A stretch of 47,530 nt of DNA from a virus. Location of the stretch: positions 1 to 47,530 of IMG/VR virus record IMGVR_UViG_3300027848_000036. One strand, given 5' to 3'. Position 1 is the stretch's first letter. Every line of letters begins with the position of its first letter. The position numbers and the translations under genes were made by a program. Positions 31,168 to 40,129 of this stretch are shown piece after piece. The notes under the pieces are model-generated. The model did no database searches, was not told where the DNA came from, and saw only the letters and a program-made list of their open reading frames with translations.

Positions 31168-32817
31168 ATGGTGGACCAAACAACTTCCTTTGATATGATG
31201 CAGCCGGAAACAATCGCCAAGGAATATGGCGGTAGCAAACAGAAAATAGCCTTGGCGATGCAGCAAGGGCTTGTTGACCCCACAGCGGGCACGTTGGCGG
31301 GGATGTTTATTGACCGTATGCGGTCTAGGGATATGTTAGGACAAGGCGCACCACCTACTGTAGTGCAGCAGGTGTTCGCACCTCCGCAGCAGCAGCAGCA
31401 GGGCGCGCCTCCGCAACCGGGAGGACCGGGGGCCATGCCTCCTCAACAAGGCATGGGTGGTCCTCCCACGGGTATGGGCGGTCCTCCTCCTGAGGGTGCG
31501 ATGATTGCTCCACCTATGCAGGGGTTGACGGACTTGCCTGTACCCGACCAAATGTTCGGCGCGGAGCAGCCGTCTATGGCTGGTGGAGGGCTGGTTGCGT
31601 TTGCTGGTGGGGGGTCAACTATAGAACGTATGGTACCAATAACCTCCTATAGTGAGAGCAGGAATAACCCTAACGCAGTGAGTCATAAAGGGGCGAAAGG
31701 GCTTATGCAAATAATGCCAGCTACAGGGCGCGATCCGGGCTATGGTGTGGATGCGTGGGATGGTTCAAAAGAGGATAACCTACGTTTTGGTACCGACTAT
31801 CTTAACGCTATGATGAATGAATTTGGTGGCGACCCAGCGAAAGCGTGGGCAGCGTATAACGCCGGTCCGGATGCCACACAAAAGGCGATTAAAAAACACG
31901 GGAAAAACTGGCTGTCCAAAATGCTAAAAGAAACCCGTGACTACGTGGCTACGAACACTAGGGCGCTTGATGGGAAGACAAACGAAAAACCCCTTACCAC
32001 TGACCAAGCAGCGACAGGACTGCCCAGCCTAGAACCCGGAATAGCCAGCGAGTACGTTGGCGAATACAAACAGATGGTGCCCAGAGATTATACCAATAGG
32101 GATGAACTTATGGCAGCGTTGGCCAAGGAGCGTTCCCCTGAAGCCAAGAAAGCACAGAAGGATCAGGATATGTGGTCCATGCTGGCGCAAGTTGGTTTCG
32201 GCACGGCTGCGGGTAAGTCGGGTAATTTCCTTACTGACCTTGGCAGCGCGGCTAATGCTGCGCTACCTGCTGCACAAGAAGCCACAGCAGCGCGTAAAGC
32301 ATCCGATATGGAAACCCTGAACGCGCAAGTTGCGCTTGAGGCCAGCGGCAACGCAGACCTCGAAAGAGACGCAGGTGTCGGTATTGCTTTGTATAAATCT
32401 TCTGTCGATAACCTGTTGCGCAAAGAACTTACAGACCAAGAAGACCAACTTAGACGCGACGGTATGAAGCAGGAGGAAATACTCGCAGGACGCCAGCAAC
32501 GCGCAACTGCTATAAATACACGACTTACAGTAGAGGCTTCCAAACCACAGACACAGCGGGCTGCGGACACAATCTACAACGTTATGAGGGATCGCCAACG
32601 CGAGAATTACAAAACGTATGAAAATGGTAAGGCCGCAGCTTTTGGCCTGTTCAAAAAGAACGGTAATCCAAAAGCAGAATCAGAGTTACGGGCTATGGCG
32701 CTACAGGCAGCTATGGACCAAGAAACGCGAGCAGATATTGCTAAGTATGAGGCTAGACCTAGCCAGCAGCCAGATAATTTTAACCTTGGCGTCACCGCGG
32801 CGTCGTTTGATTCATAA
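31168..32817 (+). CDS. virion-associated lytic transglycosylase, 549 aa
   Basis: Probably opens the peptidoglycan during DNA entry. N-terminal helical domain, then a Pro/Gly/Gln-rich linker (about residues 70-115), then an SLT domain: SYSESRNNPNAVSHKGAKGL with catalytic E163, MQIMPATGRDPGYG, and AKAWAAYNAGPDA. The remaining 300 residues are helical and charged. No signal peptide, as expected for a virion enzyme. Its stop is coupled to the giant gene that follows (TAATG). Confidence 0.88.
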   Translation: MVDQTTSFDMMQPETIAKEYGGSKQKIALAMQQGLVDPTAGTLAGMFIDRMRSRDMLGQGAPPTVVQQVFAPPQQQQQGAPPQPGGPGAMPPQQGMGGPPTGMGGPPPEGAMIAPPMQGLTDLPVPDQMFGAEQPSMAGGGLVAFAGGGSTIERMVPITSYSESRNNPNAVSHKGAKGLMQIMPATGRDPGYGVDAWDGSKEDNLRFGTDYLNAMMNEFGGDPAKAWAAYNAGPDATQKAIKKHGKNWLSKMLKETRDYVATNTRALDGKTNEKPLTTDQAATGLPSLEPGIASEYVGEYKQMVPRDYTNRDELMAALAKERSPEAKKAQKDQDMWSMLAQVGFGTAAGKSGNFLTDLGSAANAALPAAQEATAARKASDMETLNAQVALEASGNADLERDAGVGIALYKSSVDNLLRKELTDQEDQLRRDGMKQEEILAGRQQRATAINTRLTVEASKPQTQRAADTIYNVMRDRQRENYKTYENGKAAAFGLFKKNGNPKAESELRAMALQAAMDQETRADIAKYEARPSQQPDNFNLGVTAASFDS

Positions 32818-35800
32818 TGGGTTATAATTTGCAGGCAGCGCGTAAAGCCGGAGTCCCAGACGCCGAAATAGCTGCGTATCTAGGTGAAAAATACGGGTAT
32901 GACACAGCGGCGGCTAGTTCAGCCGGAGTGCCTAGTAGTGAGATAATAGCATACCTAATTTCCCCGGCAGCGGCCAAAAAAAGAGCCGCAAGGGAGAAAG
33001 CAGCGGAAGACGACCAGAGTATCCTACGCAGTGTAGCAGATAGCCCCCTCATTATTGCCGAGAGTGCAATAAGTAGCGCTGCGTCTATCGTGGATTTATT
33101 TGGTGCAGACAATGCGGTGTCGGATACTATGAAGGATATGGCTTCATGGGTAAGCAGCTTCCGTTCCGCGCAGTCTAAGAAGGATGCAGCAGAGCAGCGG
33201 CGGTTGTTCAAAGAAGCCGAAGATAAAGGTATCTGGGAGAATTTCAAGGCTGCTACTAAGTCAATAGGGGTAGCCCCTTTGGATACGCTTTCTATGGTCG
33301 TTGGCAGTGCCGCACCTTATGTTGCCTCCATACTGGGGGGTTCGGTTGTTGCGGGTGGTACAGCCATTGCTGGTGGTGTGGGTGTCGTTAAAGGCTCTAT
33401 ATACGATGCTACAGAAGAAGCCCTGCTGAAAGCAGGAGTGAATGAGAAAAGCGCAGCAGAAGCCGCAGCAGAAGCCCAGTCATATGGGGGCGAAAACCTT
33501 GATATGATCGCTTTGGGGGGTGTTATTGGAGGTATAGCAAACAGACTCGGTGTGCCCCGTGTGTTGGCGAAAACCCTAGGTATCCAGACCACAAAAGAAA
33601 TAGCCGCGAAAGCCGCGGCTAAGGAAGTAGCTAGAGCCGCAGGCAAAGAAGTAACCAAGAAAAGTGTGCTTAAAGAAGGAGCGAAGGAATTTGCGGTAGA
33701 AGGCCTAACTGAGGCTACACAGGCAGGGCAGGGGCAGTTTTCGCAGAATCTAGCCCTGCAACGACAGGGTTTTGATGTACCACTATCCCGCGGTGTGGCG
33801 GGGCAGGCCGCGTTTGAAGGCTTGGCTGGGGGCATACTTGGTGGTAGTCTTGGTGTGCATAACGTTAGGGTGGAGAACAAAACCCTAAAAAGGGTCAAGC
33901 AGCGCGATGCTGATGGGGTTGATAAGGCTGAAGAAGCGATTGTACTTCCACCTTCAGACGAGGAGAAGATACGTGAAGCGTTTAAGGATGATCCTACGCC
34001 GGATAGGGCGAATGAGGCGCGCAGGTTTCGCAGCCTCTATAGCGGAGTACCTATTGCCGATGCTATCGCGCAAGGGAAAGCCCTCCCCGACCCAAACGCC
34101 CCAGCCGCAGCAGACCTTGCAACCGTTGGAGACACTGTACCAGACGCCGGGGGCACCGCCGCAGCCGTTAACCCTGCCGGAAGTCTCAACGGCTTTCGCC
34201 GTACTGGTGAGTCCAATACCGTTGGCGGAACAGAACCTGCCGCCGCGCCTAGCGATGTTACAGCAGGAGGAGTGGCAGCACCTAGCCCACTGGTACCTCG
34301 GGGTGAAGCAGGAACGAGAGCAGCAAACGATACACTAGCTGTAGACGATGCTGAAGCAGCTACTGGGGTAACTCTAGAGCCTGCCAAAAAAGAGCGGGTT
34401 GCCGCTGGGTTCCTAGCAAACCCTGAAATCGCTGCAGACCCTGCAATGGCGCAGGAGGTGGTTCGCACCGCGGCTGCCCTGCCGCTGGTAAACCCACTAT
34501 TAGATGAAACACCCGCCGATGTAGGAATAGAGTCTAGTCCTATAGAGCCTCTGAATACTAGAGAAGGGGTATCACTACCGGATTCCCAGCCCACAGCGAG
34601 GCTCAATAAGGAAACTGCGGATATTTCTTCGCTGCGTACAGTCGCGGAAAGAAAAGCAGCATATAAACCACTAGTGGCAGCGGAAGTAGCCCGCCGGGAG
34701 TTGGACCTCAAAACACCTGAAATACAAAAACTAGTCAATCAGACTACGGACAGGTTAGCACGCGCCACCGACCCGCTGGTGGACCCCGCAGAGGCAGTCG
34801 ATGTAGTTGCTAAAGAGCGTGGATTGAACACCATACCAAAAACTACTGCACCGATGCCGGAAATATCCCCTGTGGATGCTGACCCAGATCAGGAAAGCTT
34901 CCAACAGTATAAGAGAGGGGAAATACAATATGGGGATATGACTACCGGCGCGGTAGAAAGGCTTAAAGTTGCGCGCGATGCGGAGAATTACGCAGCGGTG
35001 TTAGCAGACGAACCAAACATTACACGCGAGGAATATGAGCAGCGGAAAACCGGTGGTATGGGGCTATTCCGGGATATGATGGAAGGTAAGGTTAACCAAG
35101 ATGGCAGCCTTGCGCCAGTAGAGGAAGCACCTGCGCCTGCGCCAGTAGAGGAAGCACCTGCACCTGCGCCAGTAGAGGAAGCACCTGCACCTGCGCCAGT
35201 AGAGGAAGCACCTGCACCTGCGCCAGTAGCCATAGAAGACGTACAAGTAGACTCTACATCTACGCCTGTAGCTATGGAGGAAGCACCTGCACCTGCGCCA
35301 GTAGAGGAAATATCCCCTGAAGCGGAAGCCGAATTAGCGGCCCTGCCGTTCTCTGAGCAAGCAGCGCTGGTTAACGACAGCATACAAAACACTAGTGGTA
35401 TTAACCAAGAATATAAATACCACTATCTCCCCAAGGATACCCAACCCTACCGGCTGTTGCAGATGAACGATGGGAGGAAAAATACTGTTGCCCTCAAGGA
35501 CGGCACCCTTGCAGGGCTAATGCGGCAGATTGCGGGTGTGGAAGCCAATACTGTGGGTAAGATAAAAAAGGCTAACGCCACAGAGCATAAAGCAAACGCC
35601 AAGTTCAAAGAAACCGGGGAGCGCGCTGTACTCCTAGCGGATCAAATAGAGCCGGGGGTAGCACCTGAAATAACCCCCTTCATGCGGGATATGCAGAATT
35701 TATATGGTAATCTGGCGGGATTGGTGGAGTCGGGTAAGATAAACCCTAGCCAGTTCGCGAAGATTAAAAACGCTATCGAAGAAGCCAACGCGCTACCTGA

Positions 35801-38800
35801 AGAAGCACAGACGAAAGAGGCGTTTAACAAAGTTGTTGTTAAAGCGGGTGTCCAGCAGAAGTTGATGGACGCGGGGCTGGCGTTCCGTGGGCTAGACGAA
35901 ACCAGTAAAACCCCCACTTCTCCGCTACACATGAACCGCAATGAACCAGTATCGGAAAACCTCCGGGACTTGCTGTGGACGGCGCAGTTCCAAGTAGACG
36001 CGCTAGAGAAAGCAGGTAAGTTACGTACACGTACTGGGTCTAAACCTGCTATCCCTATTACAGTAGACGTACTAAAGGATTTGGTTCTCCCTATAACGCG
36101 TAACTGGAAGTCCCGGCTGGAGCCAAAATTCTACGAAACCTTCGCAGACCTCCCTGCCGATATACAGACCATAGTAGACGATATGGGTGCGGCAGACACC
36201 ATACAGGGCATGGCTATCGACAATGCTCTATACTTTGTTGCCGAAAATATTGCCTCCGAGGCAGAGGCGAAAGCTGTGCTGTTCCATGAAGCCTTGGGGC
36301 ATGTTGGGCTGCGGGCTAAATTTGAAACCAAAATGGACAAGGTTCTTGAAGACATATACGACACCAACCCGAACGTACGGGCGCAAGCCGACGCTTGGGC
36401 CGCTGCCCACCCCGACGAGTACGTAGACTTCAAAGACCGTGGTAACGAAAAGGCTCTATCCGTAGAGGAAGTGCTTTCGGGTATGCAGGAGCAGGGAGGG
36501 CCAATAGTAGGACCGATGGCCAAAATAGCCGCGGTGGTACGTCAATTTGGTAGGATGTTAAGCAGAGCCTTCAAACGTATAGTACCGTACACAGATGCGG
36601 ATGTTCGAGCTATCCTAGCGTCTGCTGCTAAAGAAATAACTGGTAGTAAGGGAGTTGTGGCCCGCAATTCCCCCGAAGGGAGAGCCGCGCTGAAGGCGCA
36701 AGCGTCGAATAATAAAGTGTCTGCGAAAGCGGAGGCTTCACATTTCGGCACCAACCAGAGAAGTTTCAAGGAACTTACTGACTCTATCTGGGAAGCTGTA
36801 GCGGACGGCCACGCTTGGGAATCATGGAAGGGGTCTGTATCGAAACTCCTACCTTCCCTCCGCGGGAAACATTTTGATACTATGCTTAACGCCCTGCCCA
36901 CGGATGCCATTATTGATTGGCATGATGATCTGTTTATAAAAGCACAGAAACTGGCCCCTAGGACTGTTACCGCTCTACGTAGTATGGCACGTATAATACC
37001 CAAGATGACCTCCTTCCGGTCTGCACTGGCTGATGCGACAGGGAGATTGGCTGACGAACTAGGCGATTTTGTGCGTGTGTACGGGGTAAAGGAATTGTCC
37101 GACGCACAGCATGGCTCGCGGGTTGGCGCAGTAGACCCTGAAACTTTCGGGAGTAAGACCCTTGAGGAAGTTTACGCCACTGACCCTGTGGTGCAAGATC
37201 AGACAAGGATGATGAACGCTACAGCTAACAAGGCTGCGAAAGGCGCACACAAAGGCAAAATAACCATACGTAAAAAACAGATAGAGCCAGTGTATAACGC
37301 ATGGAAGGAACTTGGCAGGCAGGCTGGGGGGCAAAAACTATATGCTAAGATGCGGCAGTATTATAAAGATATGAACGCGTTGGAGCGCACGCTGCGTAAC
37401 CAAAAGATCAAGAACATGGGTCTAGACCCCGCTTCTGAGGCTAAATTGCTCGACACTATACGGCTGGAGCAAGAAGAAGCCTTTGGAGAGACTGACGAAC
37501 ACGATACAGCTTCATCGCTATACCCAAAAGTATACTTCCCACTTATGCGCCATGGGGACTATTACTTGTCCATTAAGAACCCTGAAATGTTGGGAGGACG
37601 GCAGTTTTTTCTAAGCGATAGCCCCGGCCAGAGGGACGACATTATGCGGGACCACGCTAAGTTTGTGGGTAAAACTGTAGCAGAATTGCAAGCCGACCCT
37701 GACTACTTCAGCACTGGCGACCTAGCGGAAATGAATAATGATTTTGAAGAGAGTAGCAAAATGCTGCGGGATCAATTCGAGATTATTGACCAACTGACCG
37801 CGGTAAACAACAGCAAATATGATATAAGTAAGCATGGTAGCCCCGCAGCGGCCCTTGAGGCGATGAAGCAAGACCTGAAGGACGACCTTTACCAGACCTA
37901 TCTACGCACGCGCCCGGAAGCCTCGCTCCGTAAACGGTTCATCCACGCCAAGGCAGTTACGGGATATAGTAACGATCTTATGCGCACCCTTATTGTGCAG
38001 GGGAACCAATACTCCTCCCAACTAGCCAAACTGAAATTTGGGAAGGATATACAGGCCGGTATAGACGCGTCGTATGAAGCCCTAGAGGGTATGCCACAAA
38101 AGGATACAGACAAGCTACAGCCTATGATTAAGCAGGTAGCTGATATGGCGATGCAGATACTGAACCCCCCAAAAAGGGGCGCGTTTGCTTCCGCTATGAG
38201 CCAAGCATCTTTCATATGGTTCCTGACCGCGCCCGCTACTGCCGCTGTCCAACTTACTGTTATCCCTATGCGCGTACTGCCTAGGCTAACTGCTGAGTAT
38301 GGAGAAGTTAAGGGTTGGAAGGCGCTAACCAAATTCTCTGCTGCCTTCAAAATTAAAGGGGGGGACCATCTTATCAGTTTGGAGGGTTCCGCTTTCCTGA
38401 AGGACCATCCGATTCTGGCTATGGCGTTCAAAACCCTGCGCGACGAACGGGAGACGTTTGGTGCGCTTGTCACGGAGGTACTGCGCAACGACGAAGCGCC
38501 TCTCAATGCCCAGAAGAATGCCTATACTTTGGGTATTAAAGTAGTTGGTGCGGCTATTTCCGCTACAGAACGTATGTCTCGTGAAGTAGCGGGTATGGCT
38601 ACCTTCGAATTAGAGTACGCACGCCTAGGTAAGACACAACCTGAACTTAGCCCGGATGCGCGTTTTGAACTGGCTATCGACGTAGCCGCGGACACAGTTA
38701 ACCGCACGGTCGGTAACTACAGTGAGTTTAATAAGCCAGCAGTGTTCAAAGGGGATACGGGGCGCTTGCTGTTCCAGTTCAAAACCTTCTCTGCAATCAC

Positions 38801-39842
38801 CACGCACTTCTTCATAAGCACCGCGCGCCGTATGTTGTTGGGGCTAGTAGGCAAGGGAGTAAGCAAGGCTGATACAGTAGCGGCTTGGCGGGAAATGACC
38901 GGGGTTCTCGCTATGGGGGCCATTATGTTTAACGGAATAACTGGCCTACCCCTGTTCAGTGTGGCTATGTGGATTATAGACCTAGCCAGTGAAATGTATG
39001 ACGACGATGACGATGACGAGGAAATGCGCAAGCAAAGCCCCTACGGGGCGAACAGCGCAGAGTATCGCTTCCGTTACGAATGGCTCCCTGAAATGCTAGG
39101 GCAGAAGGTAACGGATGGGGCGGAGTCAACCACTTTGGTAGACATGATCCTCAACGGTGCATTATCTGAACTTACTGATGCAAACGTCGCCTCTCGTACT
39201 AGCTACAACGACCTATGGTTCCGGGATAATTCCTACGCCACTGACTCTACTGCCCAAACGTGGTTTTCCAACCTTATTGGTAATGTGCCTATACTGTCGC
39301 TGATAGACAAAGCAGGGCGGGCCAAGGATGAACTTGATAAGGACGAATTCGGGCGGGCGGCTGAAGCCATAATGCCCGCGTTTGCTCGTACATCTATCAC
39401 CGCTGCTAGGTTTAGTAGCGAAGGGGCAAAGTCACGCGCTGGGGACACTATATTCTCTAAACACCAACTCAGTGGCGCAAACATAGCCATACAGGTACTT
39501 GGCTTCCCCCCTGCGCGCCTATCCCAAGTGCAGGAAGAGCGTATGGAGCGGGACAAACTAGCCGGTGAGGCGAAACAAGAGCGTACTGCCCTACTGCACA
39601 AACTCAACCTAACGCGCGTTAGTTACCCAGTAGATAGAGAAAAAGTGGATGGTATCCTCCAAAAAATGGAGGAACATAACAAAAAATGGCCTGCTCCAGA
39701 CTTGATGATTTCCCGCGAAACAATCAATAAATCTTTCGACACCTCCATGAAGGGTAAGGAATTACAGTTCGGTGGGGATACCTTCACCAAGAAGGATGCG
39801 GCGCGCGAGTTGCCCGGAGCAATGCAGGCTAGAGGTAAATAA
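32817..39842 (+). CDS. giant polyvalent internal virion protein, 2341 aa, with HExxGH metalloprotease motif
   Basis: Largest gene in the window; likely injected with the DNA, analogous to T7 gp16. N-terminal repeats QAARKAGVPDAEIAAYLGEK and SSAGVPSSEIIAYL; a hydrophobic region at about residues 160-245 (APYVASILGGSVVAGGTAIA); a Pro/Ala-rich linker including four 27-bp repeats coding PVEEAPAPA (about 768-803); a zinc metalloprotease motif HEALGHVGL at 1157-1165 with nearby acidic residues; a long helical middle; and a C-terminal domain with LLFQFKTFSAITTHFFIS (about 1984-2001) and a membrane-like MGAIMFNGITGLPLFSVAMW, resembling the large polyvalent protein (LPD, PLxRFG) modules. The protease could self-process or attack host proteins; that is inference. 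Confidence 0.88.
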   Translation: MGYNLQAARKAGVPDAEIAAYLGEKYGYDTAAASSAGVPSSEIIAYLISPAAAKKRAAREKAAEDDQSILRSVADSPLIIAESAISSAASIVDLFGADNAVSDTMKDMASWVSSFRSAQSKKDAAEQRRLFKEAEDKGIWENFKAATKSIGVAPLDTLSMVVGSAAPYVASILGGSVVAGGTAIAGGVGVVKGSIYDATEEALLKAGVNEKSAAEAAAEAQSYGGENLDMIALGGVIGGIANRLGVPRVLAKTLGIQTTKEIAAKAAAKEVARAAGKEVTKKSVLKEGAKEFAVEGLTEATQAGQGQFSQNLALQRQGFDVPLSRGVAGQAAFEGLAGGILGGSLGVHNVRVENKTLKRVKQRDADGVDKAEEAIVLPPSDEEKIREAFKDDPTPDRANEARRFRSLYSGVPIADAIAQGKALPDPNAPAAADLATVGDTVPDAGGTAAAVNPAGSLNGFRRTGESNTVGGTEPAAAPSDVTAGGVAAPSPLVPRGEAGTRAANDTLAVDDAEAATGVTLEPAKKERVAAGFLANPEIAADPAMAQEVVRTAAALPLVNPLLDETPADVGIESSPIEPLNTREGVSLPDSQPTARLNKETADISSLRTVAERKAAYKPLVAAEVARRELDLKTPEIQKLVNQTTDRLARATDPLVDPAEAVDVVAKERGLNTIPKTTAPMPEISPVDADPDQESFQQYKRGEIQYGDMTTGAVERLKVARDAENYAAVLADEPNITREEYEQRKTGGMGLFRDMMEGKVNQDGSLAPVEEAPAPAPVEEAPAPAPVEEAPAPAPVEEAPAPAPVAIEDVQVDSTSTPVAMEEAPAPAPVEEISPEAEAELAALPFSEQAALVNDSIQNTSGINQEYKYHYLPKDTQPYRLLQMNDGRKNTVALKDGTLAGLMRQIAGVEANTVGKIKKANATEHKANAKFKETGERAVLLADQIEPGVAPEITPFMRDMQNLYGNLAGLVESGKINPSQFAKIKNAIEEANALPEEAQTKEAFNKVVVKAGVQQKLMDAGLAFRGLDETSKTPTSPLHMNRNEPVSENLRDLLWTAQFQVDALEKAGKLRTRTGSKPAIPITVDVLKDLVLPITRNWKSRLEPKFYETFADLPADIQTIVDDMGAADTIQGMAIDNALYFVAENIASEAEAKAVLFHEALGHVGLRAKFETKMDKVLEDIYDTNPNVRAQADAWAAAHPDEYVDFKDRGNEKALSVEEVLSGMQEQGGPIVGPMAKIAAVVRQFGRMLSRAFKRIVPYTDADVRAILASAAKEITGSKGVVARNSPEGRAALKAQASNNKVSAKAEASHFGTNQRSFKELTDSIWEAVADGHAWESWKGSVSKLLPSLRGKHFDTMLNALPTDAIIDWHDDLFIKAQKLAPRTVTALRSMARIIPKMTSFRSALADATGRLADELGDFVRVYGVKELSDAQHGSRVGAVDPETFGSKTLEEVYATDPVVQDQTRMMNATANKAAKGAHKGKITIRKKQIEPVYNAWKELGRQAGGQKLYAKMRQYYKDMNALERTLRNQKIKNMGLDPASEAKLLDTIRLEQEEAFGETDEHDTASSLYPKVYFPLMRHGDYYLSIKNPEMLGGRQFFLSDSPGQRDDIMRDHAKFVGKTVAELQADPDYFSTGDLAEMNNDFEESSKMLRDQFEIIDQLTAVNNSKYDISKHGSPAAALEAMKQDLKDDLYQTYLRTRPEASLRKRFIHAKAVTGYSNDLMRTLIVQGNQYSSQLAKLKFGKDIQAGIDASYEALEGMPQKDTDKLQPMIKQVADMAMQILNPPKRGAFASAMSQASFIWFLTAPATAAVQLTVIPMRVLPRLTAEYGEVKGWKALTKFSAAFKIKGGDHLISLEGSAFLKDHPILAMAFKTLRDERETFGALVTEVLRNDEAPLNAQKNAYTLGIKVVGAAISATERMSREVAGMATFELEYARLGKTQPELSPDARFELAIDVAADTVNRTVGNYSEFNKPAVFKGDTGRLLFQFKTFSAITTHFFISTARRMLLGLVGKGVSKADTVAAWREMTGVLAMGAIMFNGITGLPLFSVAMWIIDLASEMYDDDDDDEEMRKQSPYGANSAEYRFRYEWLPEMLGQKVTDGAESTTLVDMILNGALSELTDANVASRTSYNDLWFRDNSYATDSTAQTWFSNLIGNVPILSLIDKAGRAKDELDKDEFGRAAEAIMPAFARTSITAARFSSEGAKSRAGDTIFSKHQLSGANIAIQVLGFPPARLSQVQEERMERDKLAGEAKQERTALLHKLNLTRVSYPVDREKVDGILQKMEEHNKKWPAPDLMISRETINKSFDTSMKGKELQFGGDTFTKKDAARELPGAMQARGK
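35118..35225 (+). repeat. four 27-bp tandem repeats (PVEEAPAPA)
   Basis: Four tandem 27-bp units within the giant gene, with one synonymous difference in the first. A further partial copy occurs near 35277. They encode a Pro/Ala/Glu linker, probably a flexible or extended spacer between domains. Confidence 0.85.
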
Positions 39843-39844
39843 GG

Positions 39845-39872
39845 AAAAACCCCCGCCATTTCTGGCGAGGGT
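39845..39872 (-). terminator. Rho-independent terminator of the minus-strand module
   Basis: Read on the minus strand, ACCCTCGCCA and TGGCGGGGGT form a 10-bp stem with one G-U wobble, closed by a GAAA tetraloop and followed by TTTTCC. On the plus strand the wobble becomes an A-C mismatch and no T run follows, so it mainly serves the leftward transcripts that end here, protecting the convergent late module. Confidence 0.85.
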
Positions 39873-39934
39873 CCTAGTTCTGAGCAAGTGAACCACACTT
39901 AAAGGTAGGAGCAAACTACCGGTGGCCACTATAT

Positions 39935-40129
39935 CTAGATTCTCCACACTCGTAAACCCCTAATCCCGTCTACAATCACTACCTTCTGGACCGTAGTGAT
40001 ACATAGTGAGGCTAAATGGAGTCTAATTTCCCGTCTTACACGCTTGCAATCAAGGCATGGGAAGAACAAGTCGCTACCCTTCTTAAACCTATCCCATGGT
40101 ATTTCGTACAGTACTCCTTCAACTATCAT
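39935..40129 (-). CDS. small conserved protein, 64 aa
   Basis: Starts inside the last codons of the primase-helicase gene in another frame (11-nt overlap), so translation is coupled. Sequence MIVEGVLYEIPWDRFKKGSD, then FFPCLDCKRVRREI with a CxxC, and a C-terminal VVIVDGIRGLRVWRI. The LYEI/WDRF to LRVWRI pattern is one I associate with small proteins in phage replication modules. Function unknown; possibly a DNA-metabolism accessory protein. Between its stop and the terminator there are about 60 bases with no gene. Confidence 0.75.
   Translation of the reverse strand: MIVEGVLYEIPWDRFKKGSDLFFPCLDCKRVRREIRLHLASLCITTVQKVVIVDGIRGLRVWRI

Noticed and set aside
33907-34338. 143-codon plus-strand ORF in another frame of the giant gene
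   Set aside because: Located over a Pro/Ala-rich linker whose codon bias opens alternative frames; no ribosome-binding site or recognisable sequence.
39873-39934. Possible additional gene or RNA between the convergent modules
   Set aside because: About 60 bases with no ORF, hairpin or tRNA-like fold that I can support.
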